In this document: piece after piece, positions 51,134-59,100 of the stretch
Layout of the letters: each line of letters starts with the position of its first letter
Numbering within the stretch: the stretch's first letter is position 1
From: Cyclobacterium roseum
GTDB lineage: Bacteria > Bacteroidota > Bacteroidia > Cytophagales > Cyclobacteriaceae
DNA: 64,000 nucleotides
Direction of reading: 5' to 3'
NCBI RefSeq assembly: GCF_010119225.1
Contig: NZ_WNKF01000011.1
Span: forward strand, 124,001-188,000
Notes under the pieces: generated by a model
Told to the model about the DNA's origin: nothing
Database searches by the model: none
What the model saw: only the letters and a program-made list of their open reading frames with translations
Made by a program: the position numbers and the translations under genes

Positions 51134-52360
51134 ATGCGACCTACCTGGAAAAGCACAAACCTACCTTATCTCCTGGCCCTTTTTTTTATTTTTGGCTGTT
51201 CCAATCAGCCAAACAACCAAGGAGAGCAAACTCAGGAGGTAGCTTCCCCGGCAAGTGGGCCTGTGGTGATGGCCTATTACGTGCCGGAACGTGACTATAA
51301 GCCGGCGGAGCTACCCGTCGAAAAGCTTACCCACATTATTTACTCCTTTACCCATGTGATTGAGGGGGAAATGAAATTCAGAAACCCTGAGGAGGCCGGT
51401 CCAAAGCTCGAGGCCTTAGTGAAGCAAAAGGAGCGCAATCCCGACCTCAAGGTAATGATCGCCTGTGGCGGTTGGGGAGCGGATGGATTTTCGGACATGG
51501 CCCTGACGGAAGCGAGCCGCGCAAAATTTATTGAGAGCGCCGCTACCTTTATTGAAGCCTACCAATTGGACGGCATGGACATGGACTGGGAGTATCCGGG
51601 AATATCGGGTGCCGGTACCATGGCCCGGGAAGAAGATACGCAACATTTCACCGCGCTGATGAAAGGCCTACGCAAGATGCTGGACGAATTTGATACACCA
51701 AAGCTGCTGACCTTTGCATCGGCGGGATGGAAGCGTTACTACGACCATATAGAGCTAAATGAGGTCATGAAATATGCCGATTACACCAATGTAATGACCT
51801 ATGATCAGGTATCCGGGGTCTCCGAATATACCGGGCACCATACTCCGCTGGGAGACGTAAAGAGTGAAGATATTGCGGGCACGCCTTTTCATGATTACCT
51901 GGATAGCTTGTACCGGATAGGAGCCAATAAAGATCCCCACCCACGCTCTGCGGAAAAAATTGTGAATTTCCTGATCGAAGAAGGGGTTGATCCCGGCCAG
52001 ATAGTCATAGGAAGTGCGTTTTACGGCCGGGTTTGGAAAGGCGTTCCTCCGGAAAACAACGGACTGTATCAACTTAGTGGGGGCATCCAAATTGGCTGGA
52101 TGGCCTATCACCAAATCCGGGAGAAGTATGAACCAGACAGTAACTTTCAGCGCTATTGGGATGAGCAGGCCCAAGCGCCCTATATGTACAATGCTGCAGA
52201 CAGCCTGATGGTATCCTATGACGATACCGTTTCAGTAAGGGCAAAAACCAACTATGCCCAAGAAAAAGGCCTGGGTGGCATTATGTTTTGGGAACTGGGC
52301 AACGATACCAAGGAGGAAGGCAGTTTGCTGGATGCCATTTACAAAGCGGCACAAGAGTAG
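51134..52360 (+). CDS. GH18 chitinase-like lipoprotein
   Basis: A 408-residue lipoprotein with lipobox cysteine C22 (FIFGCSN). The glycoside hydrolase family 18 domain covers about 43-405. The catalytic motif D-G-M-D-M-D-W-E is complete, with E153 as the acid and D146, D149 and D151 before it. Other GH18 blocks are VMIACGGWGADGFS, TNVMTYD and GGIMFWELGNDT. It hydrolyses beta-1,4-linked N-acetylglucosamine, probably chitin fragments, at the cell surface; GH18 endo-glycosidases are an alternative. nagB in this window could use the released amino sugar after further steps. It is a single gene followed by a repeat island. Confidence 0.93.
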   Translation: MRPTWKSTNLPYLLALFFIFGCSNQPNNQGEQTQEVASPASGPVVMAYYVPERDYKPAELPVEKLTHIIYSFTHVIEGEMKFRNPEEAGPKLEALVKQKERNPDLKVMIACGGWGADGFSDMALTEASRAKFIESAATFIEAYQLDGMDMDWEYPGISGAGTMAREEDTQHFTALMKGLRKMLDEFDTPKLLTFASAGWKRYYDHIELNEVMKYADYTNVMTYDQVSGVSEYTGHHTPLGDVKSEDIAGTPFHDYLDSLYRIGANKDPHPRSAEKIVNFLIEEGVDPGQIVIGSAFYGRVWKGVPPENNGLYQLSGGIQIGWMAYHQIREKYEPDSNFQRYWDEQAQAPYMYNAADSLMVSYDDTVSVRAKTNYAQEKGLGGIMFWELGNDTKEEGSLLDAIYKAAQE

Positions 52361-52420
52361 CGTGGATTCAATAGAAAGTGACAACAGAACCACTCATTGT
52401 TCTTCGTAACTCTTTTTATT

Positions 52421-52540
52421 GTCACAGAGGACTCAAAGAGCCACAAAGGGCACGGAGTTTTTTTGGTATTACTTCGTGCTGTGCTTTGTGAGTCCCCTTT
52501 TTTGTTCGTTCCCATTCTCTTTGTCCCTATGTGATTCCGT
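52421..52540. repeat. Dispersed repeat A, third copy
   Basis: Left arm GTCACAGAGGACTCAAAGAG with CCACAAAGGGCACGGAG after it; right side GCTTTGTGAGTCCCC and CTTTGTCCCTATGTG. It is the same kind of unit as in the two large repeats at 47.8 and 48.8 kb, but more diverged and downstream of a different gene. The arms pair imperfectly, giving a long hairpin typical of a miniature mobile element. Confidence 0.65.
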
Positions 52541-52630
52541 CTACCGATGCTGTCCAACGAATTGCAAAAACACATCCTCATCCAGATTCCTGTGTTTAAA
52601 AAAAGTTAGGTTTACCGATGACGTATTTTT

Positions 52631-52682
52631 ACCACCCCCTGTCTCCCCCTCCTAAAACAGGAGGGGGCCCGGAGGGAGGTGA
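52631..52682. repeat. Palindromic repeat C, copy 1
   Basis: ACCACCCCCTGTCTCCCCC pairs with the GGAGGGGGC and GGAGGGAGGTG arms around an AAAAC loop. A near-identical copy is at 53115-53167. Two copies of repeat B lie between them. Confidence 0.8.
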
Positions 52683-52776
52683 TTTGATGTCACTCTTAAT
52701 TTTTTTAACATGTTGATTTTTAAATAGTTAAAAAAAATACCGTCATCCCGATTTCTGCATTTTTTAAATGTTAATT

Positions 52777-52936
52777 CTCGCAGTGACGGGAACGGCTTGC
52801 GGTTACTCCAACGTCGTCATTGCGAGCGCTAGCGAAGCAATCTTAACCGGAGCGTTGATGTAAGAATCACGAAAAAGGGCAGTTAAATACGATGGACGTG
52901 TCCGTCTTCCGACAGACTGCCGCGGGTGCTGGGGCG
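52777..52936. repeat. Dispersed repeat B, copy 2
   Basis: Begins CTCGCAGTGACGG and has CGTCATTGCGAGCG 38 bases later (52815-52828). These two are inverted relative to each other with a single G:T wobble, so the unit starts with a stem. It continues AGCGAAGCAATCT and ends near GACAGACTGCCGCGG, as in copy 1. Confidence 0.78.
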
Positions 52937-52970
52937 GTTAATGAAATACGATTGGGGTCAGATTAGCCCC

Positions 52971-53110
52971 CTCGCAGTGACGGCATCGGGTCGCGGTTTC
53001 TCCAACGTCGTCATTGCGAGCGCAGCGAAGCAATCTGATTCGAAGCGTTTGACGTAAGGAGTTCGAGAAATGAGGTTTTATATACGCCTCATGTGTCCGT
53101 AAATCGACAA
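52971..53110. repeat. Dispersed repeat B, copy 3
   Basis: Starts with the same CTCGCAGTGACGG, has CGTCATTGCGAGCG at 53009-53022, then GCGAAGCAATCTGATTCGAAG. It lies in direct orientation 34 bases after copy 2. Confidence 0.78.
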
Positions 53111-53114
53111 TTTT

Positions 53115-53167
53115 ACCACCCCCTTTCTCCCCCGCCTGAAAACAGGAGGGGGCTCGGAGGGAGGTGA
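53115..53167. repeat. Palindromic repeat C, copy 2
   Basis: ACCACCCCCTTTCTCCCCC and the arms CAGGAGGGGGC and GGAGGGAGGTG, with loop TGAAAA. It ends the repeat island on the right side. Confidence 0.8.
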
Positions 53168-53170
53168 CAG

Positions 53171-53766
53171 GCTAGTCAGAAGCATACGGCAAATCCCAAC
53201 CAATCGCTGGTATAAAATCAATTTTAAATCGAACGAATAGGTCTGGAAATTATAATGAAATTCAGTGAATTTATAATACTAAATAGCGAATAATACAACT
53301 CAAATAAATTATTATCGGTTGGAAATGTAACCTTCTAAACTGTAATTATTTCAATAAATAAGTTTATAGGTATGGGACAGAAATTTTTTGAAATGAAATT
53401 AGGCAGAATAAAAATTATTTTTTTATCTTTAAGTCATATACAGCAAAAAAAATGCATTTCAAAAACAATAAAATGTTTCACAATCGTCTTGTTTTTGGTT
53501 TAATTTTTTGCTCTAACGCCTGTAGGGGCAGATCCAATTTTATAACCTAAGCAAACCTAATGCGCTCAGATTTAAGCAACAATTAAAATTAAGTAGTAAA
53601 CAGGAACGATTGAATTGCCTGTATACTACAATCAAAAACCCATGTTAATTAGTCCAAACCCCTTGGATGGAATGATTAGGTGTCCGGTAGAAAAAAAGGA
53701 AATGGGTTGGTCTGTTAATGCTGGATAGTTAGAAAATAGAGTTTCCATTGAATTACCGGTAGTTCC
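53171..53766. other. AT-rich region before the exopolysaccharide genes
   Basis: About 600 bases with no gene. Base composition drops sharply to AT-rich compared with the repeat island on its left. It probably holds the promoter of the sugar transferase gene, but I see no clear TTG / TAnnTTTG pair near the start. Confidence 0.4.
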
Positions 53767-54447
53767 ATGTATAAGACCTTATTTAGAAATAATGCATTCC
53801 ATCAAGGGGTAGCGGAAAAACAAACCTCAAAAGATGGACTGAGTGAAAAAAGCCTTCCCTTGAGAATAAAGAATGGTCTTGATTTTTTCATGGCGTTTAC
53901 CTTCCTGATCGTTATCGCTACCTGGTTATTTCCCCTCATTGCCCTGCTGATAAAAGCCGGTTCGAAGGGGCCGGTGATTTTTAAGCAATTACGGCACGGA
54001 AAGGACAACAAACCGTTTTATTGTTTGAAGTTCCGGACCATGGTCGTAAACGATAAAGCCGATACGGTACAGGCAAAAAAAGGAGACCGGCGCATCACCC
54101 CATTCGGATCTTTTTTGAGAAAAAGCAGTTTGGATGAATTGCCTCAATTGATCAATATAGTAAGAGGGGAGATGTCACTCATCGGTCCCCGGCCCCATGC
54201 AGTGCCCATGAATGAAATCTTTTCGGATCGGATTCCAGGGTATATGAACCGCCATGCCATCAAGCCGGGCCTTACGGGGCTGGCCCAATCCAGGGGATAC
54301 AGAGGGGAGATTAAAAGCTATCAGGACTTGTACTTCCGGTATCGGCTGGATTTGTTTTACTTTAAAAAATGGAATTTACAGCTGGATGTAAAAATTCTGG
54401 TTTGGACCGTTTATTCGCTGTTATTTGATAATAAGAATGCGTATTGA
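53767..54447 (+). CDS. Initiating sugar-phosphate transferase (bacterial sugar transferase family)
   Basis: A 226-residue polyprenyl-phosphate sugar transferase. One hydrophobic segment lies at about 40-62. The conserved catalytic part follows: GPVIFKQLRHGKDNKPFYCLKFRTM, RRITPFGSFLRKSSLDELPQLINIVRGEMSLIGPRP, and IKPGLTGLAQSRGY. It is the short form without the large N-terminal membrane domain of WcaJ or WbaP. It moves a sugar phosphate from a nucleotide sugar to undecaprenyl phosphate, the first step of polysaccharide repeat building. Genes for other steps lie downstream or beyond the window. Confidence 0.92.
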   Translation: MYKTLFRNNAFHQGVAEKQTSKDGLSEKSLPLRIKNGLDFFMAFTFLIVIATWLFPLIALLIKAGSKGPVIFKQLRHGKDNKPFYCLKFRTMVVNDKADTVQAKKGDRRITPFGSFLRKSSLDELPQLINIVRGEMSLIGPRPHAVPMNEIFSDRIPGYMNRHAIKPGLTGLAQSRGYRGEIKSYQDLYFRYRLDLFYFKKWNLQLDVKILVWTVYSLLFDNKNAY

Positions 54448-54557
54448 ATGGAAAAAGGCAGCCACCTGGGGAGATTGCTTATTGCGTTCAATAGTTCGTT
54501 TTCTTAAAGTAGAAGATTTGGGGAAAAAGGGCCGATGAGTAATTTACGTTGACTTCA

Positions 54558-54629
54558 TTTTCTTTAAAGAAAAGTAAATCGGGTACTCGCTGAGACGCTT
54601 ACCAGGCAGATTTCATATAGGTTACCCGA
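54558..54629. other. Inverted repeats between two convergent genes
   Basis: A palindrome TTTTCTTTAAAGAAAA (54558-54573) is followed by TCGGGTA (54579-54585) pairing with TACCCGA (54623-54629). It lies between the ends of convergent genes and could be a two-way stop signal, but neither stem has a T-run after it. The embedded CTGAGA is not a TPP riboswitch: the second conserved half is absent. Confidence 0.4.
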
Positions 54630-54645
54630 CCCGCTATTCCCCCAA

Positions 54646-55500
54646 TTAATTCATTTTTTCAGAAATTTCCTTCATGCTTTTGAAGCGGCCTTTCTCCTGT
54701 TTTTTAGAGGATATCCTACTAAGGATTTCCAGAAACAGGTCCTTAAAAAAAACAGGGCCGTAGTAGCCATACCGAACCCACATTCTTCGGGGCTCCTTGG
54801 CGAAGCGTACCAGCCATTCCAGGCCCCAATTGATCCAGGCTTTGCCCGGTCTTTTGACCGTTCCCGCGTAAAAGTCAAATACCGCTCCAATGGAACAAAT
54901 AACAGGGGCTTCCAAAAATTCTTTGTTCGCAAAAGCCCACTTTTCCTGCTTGGGGGCTGTCATGCCGATAAACAGCACATCGGGCCGAAAGGTATTTGCA
55001 GCTTTGATCATTTGTTCGGAATCCGACCCGCTGAAGGTGTTTTTAAAAGGTGGAGAATAATACCCTACTTCAATATTTGGGAACTCCTTTTTGCACCGGG
55101 CTTTAATGGCATTTAAGGTGCTTTCCGAAGAACCCAAATAGAAACACTTGCCTCCTTTATTATTAAGGTCTTCCAGTAGGTATTGATGCAGGTCTGCCCC
55201 CGCAATTTTCTTAATTTTTTTTCCTGTAATTAACCAGTTAGCCAAAACAATGGCAATGCCATCCGGCAAGATTACATCTGCTTCCAAAAGGGATGTTCTG
55301 AACTCGGGATCTTCTTTTGTTAGACAGTAGGAGTACTGATTTAAGGTTTGTATCAATACCTTCTCTGATTTGGGTAAATGAACTAACTCCTGGCTAAATA
55401 GGCTGAAGTCGTGGAGTTGATTTTTGAGGGTGGCTGTTGGTGACATGGGTTGGCATTTTTTTATAAGAGACGGCAGGGCTTTAATCTTGCTATTATTCAA
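54646..55500 (-). CDS. WecG/TagA/CpsF-family glycosyltransferase
   Basis: A 284-residue glycosyltransferase that adds the second sugar (N-acetylmannosamine-type) to a lipid-linked precursor in known members. The family signature is ILPDGIAIVLANWL with D80, then GADLHQYLLEDL, CFYLGSSESTLNAIK, FIGMTAPKQEKWAF and the C-terminal AGTVKRPGKAWINWGLEWLVRFAKEPRRMW. The C-terminal appendix is of the membrane-binding type. An alternative start is Met19 at 55446. It converges on the initiating transferase gene and probably works on its lipid-linked product. Confidence 0.92.
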   Translation of the reverse strand: MNNSKIKALPSLIKKCQPMSPTATLKNQLHDFSLFSQELVHLPKSEKVLIQTLNQYSYCLTKEDPEFRTSLLEADVILPDGIAIVLANWLITGKKIKKIAGADLHQYLLEDLNNKGGKCFYLGSSESTLNAIKARCKKEFPNIEVGYYSPPFKNTFSGSDSEQMIKAANTFRPDVLFIGMTAPKQEKWAFANKEFLEAPVICSIGAVFDFYAGTVKRPGKAWINWGLEWLVRFAKEPRRMWVRYGYYGPVFFKDLFLEILSRISSKKQEKGRFKSMKEISEKMN

Positions 55501-56182
55501 TAAAATATTTAATAATTACATATTTTATTAAATAAGAAATTTTTAACATTGTTTATAGTTTGATAAGTAAATTTTAAAATTTGGTAGAGGTTTATAGAAC
55601 ATATTTTATTGACGGGTCTTGTTCAAATATAAAAATATTATTTTTTTATATGTAATTAAAACGCATAAAAGTGTCAAATAAATCATAAAAAAAGGTGTAT
55701 GCAGTTATTGCAGCGTTTTTTGTCCTCCTTGTAAAAAAATCGCAGTCAGGTCTTTTGTCTGTTTGGAAATGAAAACTGGGATTTGAACGGCCACAAACAC
55801 CTGCCAACCTTGAAAAACATTGGAATTTTAAAAACCAGATGAAATATTTTCTTTCATCATTCGTCTGACCTTCACTAATTCATAGACAAAATGCACAATA
55901 GAATAAAAGAAATATTTTCAAAAAAAATCAACTAATTTAAAGCCCTTCGAATTTGTTTTTTTATATAATAAACCGTTTATTAAGCGTGATCACCGTATTA
56001 TCAAAATATCATTTTGATGTATTCAAAATTCAATTAATATAATTTTAATTTTCAGAATACGGTTTTTATAGGATTTTCGACAATTATCACCAATCAAATG
56101 GAGAAATTTTCGGGGAAGATAATAAAAAAATAAACCTTGAAAGATCCTTAAAGTGAGTAGTAACCTTTTTAAATTCAACACA
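55501..56182. other. Long AT-rich gap before the 1620-residue secreted protein
   Basis: 682 bases with no gene. It contains a nested structure at 55992-56068: outer arms ACCGTATT (55992-55999) and AATACGGT (56056-56063), an inner perfect hairpin ATCAAAAT-ATC-ATTTTGAT (56000-56018), and TTTTT right after the outer right arm. This has the form of a terminator or attenuator about 115 bases before the chosen start. Confidence 0.5.
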
Positions 56183-59100
56183 ATGAAAACGCTGTTTTAT
56201 ATATTGTTTATCGTTTTAGGGCTGACTTTTTTGGTACAGCCCAGCCAGGCGGCCAATTATTACTTTTCTACAGAATTAGGTAATGATTCCAGAAGTTTTA
56301 TGGAGGCACAGGACCCCAAGACCCCCTGGAAGTCCATCCAAAAATTAAATGAAATTTTTAATACCCTGAAGCCGGGAGACCAGGTACTCTTCCGTAGGGG
56401 GGAAAAATTCTTTGGTAGCATCAATATCAATCAATCCGGATCAGTTGGAAGTCCCATTGTTATTGGTGCTTATGGCGAAGGAGAAAAACCGATCATCACC
56501 AGTATGGTACAAATAACGGATTGGGAGGCCAAAGGGAATAACCTATTTGAAGCACCTGTCGAAAGTTTCTCTGAGATGATTAATGTCCTAACCATCGACG
56601 GAACCCCTTTTGCTATGGGGAGATATCCAAATGCTTCAGAAGAAAATGGTGGCTACTTGACCATTTCTTCGCATAATAATAACGATGCGGTGAAATCCCA
56701 GGAGTTGAATTCATTTCCGGACTTTACTGGAGGTGAAATTGTTATCAGGAAAAAACGATGGACTATAGATAGGCTTAATATTACATCTCAAAGTGGAAAC
56801 GAAATTTCATTTAATCCGTCGGGAGGTACATATTCTCCCTCAGTAGGTTACGGGTTTTTTATTCAAAACCACCCTCAAACATTGGATCAGGAAGGTGAAT
56901 GGTATTTTGATAAAATTAATAGAAAAATTTTGTTGTTTAGTAATGAAGGTTTAGTTTCCACAGAAAAAATTGAGTTAGCAACATTAGATAGACTACTAAA
57001 AGTCAACCCTATGTCGAGCTCTATTTTAGTTCAAGATTTAATTTTTTTAGGAGCAAATGAAAATAATATCGAAATTTCTCAGTCGTCAGATATAAGCATT
57101 GTAGATTGTGAATTGAGGTATTCTGGAATTAATTCAATTGAATCAATAAAGGGGTTAAACTTACTAATTGAAAATTCAATAATAGAAGATAGTTATAGTG
57201 GTGCTATTTTCCTTAGAGGTAACAGAAACTATACTATCAGAAATAATCAAATACATAGGACTCAAATATTTCCTGGAATGGGTGGAAATGGTAACGGAAG
57301 AGGTGTGGCTATTTCAACTGATCATCTTGCCCATAACGGATTGATTGAAGGAAATACAATTGTCAAAACTGGATACGTTGGTATAAATTTAAATGGAGAT
57401 AATACCGTAATAAGAAACAATTTTATCGATACCTTCTGTTTTATCAAGGATGATGGTGGTGGTATTTATACTCATGTTGGTTCATTGCAGTATGACTTTA
57501 CTAATCGTGAGATAAGTGAAAATATTATAATAAATGGAGTAGGAGCAGTTGAAGGAACGCCTGATTTCAATAAAAAAAACAACGGAGCTGCCGAAGGAAT
57601 ATATATTGATGATAACTCTTCTGGAATAGAAATTAGTGGTAACAGCATATCGAAAATCTCTAATAATGGTATTTTTGTCCATAATGCTAGCAATTTATCT
57701 ATTAATAAAAATAAAATATACGATACAAGTCAAGGTATATCATTTATACATGATAACAGTGGAAATCCTATTAGGAACATTAAAGTTAATTCAAATGAAA
57801 TTCTCTTAAATAATTTTGATGAATATTTTGTTAGAATTAGATCAAAATTAAATGACCTTTCTGAAATGGGAGATTTCAATTATAATTATTATTCAAATCC
57901 TTTTAATAATGCGAATACTATTTCAGTAGGAATGCCTGACTCATTAAATAGAATGTTGATTCAAAATATTAACCTGAAGCAATGGAGCAATTTATTTCAG
58001 GTTGACCGTGAATCAACGGGTAGCCCAATATTTTTGTCATATTTTTTTATTAAAGATAGGATTGGAAACAATAAATTTTTAAACAATGATTTTGACTCAA
58101 AATTGGAAGGTATAGGCTGTTGGTCCCCAAACAGTAATTGTAATTTTACCATTGAAAACAGTGAATTTCTTGATGGAAATGCACTAAAAGGGTTTTTCCC
58201 AGATAAAGGTTTTTTAATTGTCGATGTTAAGGAAATAAAACTGGGGTCGAAGTATAATTTAAAATTTTCTGCGTTTTCGAAACAATCCATGACACTTAAG
58301 GTGTTTTTGAGGAAAAAGGACTCTCCTTATCAACGAATTTCTGACGTTAAATATTTAAGTGTATCTGACTTGGAAGATGAAGTTAATGAACTGTTTTTAT
58401 CAGAAGGAAGTGAAGAAAATGCCGTTTTGATTTTAGAACCTCAAGATTCTGAAGCTGAATTTTGGATTGATAATTTGTATTTAGAAGAAGTTACTGGTGA
58501 GTTTGTTGATAGAGAAGAGATGGTAATTTTTGAATATAATGACTCTTCCTCTAAAAAATCAATAAAGTTGGACGGAGTATATTTAGATTTAAAAAGTAAT
58601 ATTCATTCAGGAAATATTTTAATAGAACCTTATTCCTCTGTACTACTGATTAAAGTTCCTGAAGAAAAATTAAGCTTATTTCCGGTGCCCATTTCCACTT
58701 TAGAATTAACTAATCCGCTAGACAATACAATTTGGAGGGAAGGCGAACAAGTGTCCATTGATGTTAAGATTGACGTTGGTGATATTAATGATATTGAAAA
58801 AATAAATTATTATTTCTGTGAAACACTGATCGCCACAAAAAGTGAGGATCCCTTTACCTGTACCTGGAAGAATATTCCATTCGGCAGGCATTACTTGCAT
58901 GTGGAAGCTCTTGACAAATATGGTAGGGCTATTACTTCAGATAGTATCTTTGTTGAGGTTAAGAAACCCAATGAGGCACCGATTATTTATTTGGATATGC
59001 CTTTCGAAAATACTAACATTTTTGCCGGAGAATCCTTGCAAATTAAAGGCAGTGCCATGGATTTGGATGGTGAGATTGAACAGATTGAATTTTTTGCAAA

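Noticed and set aside
47602-53167. CRISPR array, because of many short repeats
   Set aside because: Repeats are 50-430 bp, irregularly spaced, of several families, and there are no cas genes.
54579-54629. TPP riboswitch suggested by CTGAGA within a hairpin
   Set aside because: The second conserved half of the aptamer is missing, and the element lies between convergent gene ends, not in front of a thiamine gene.
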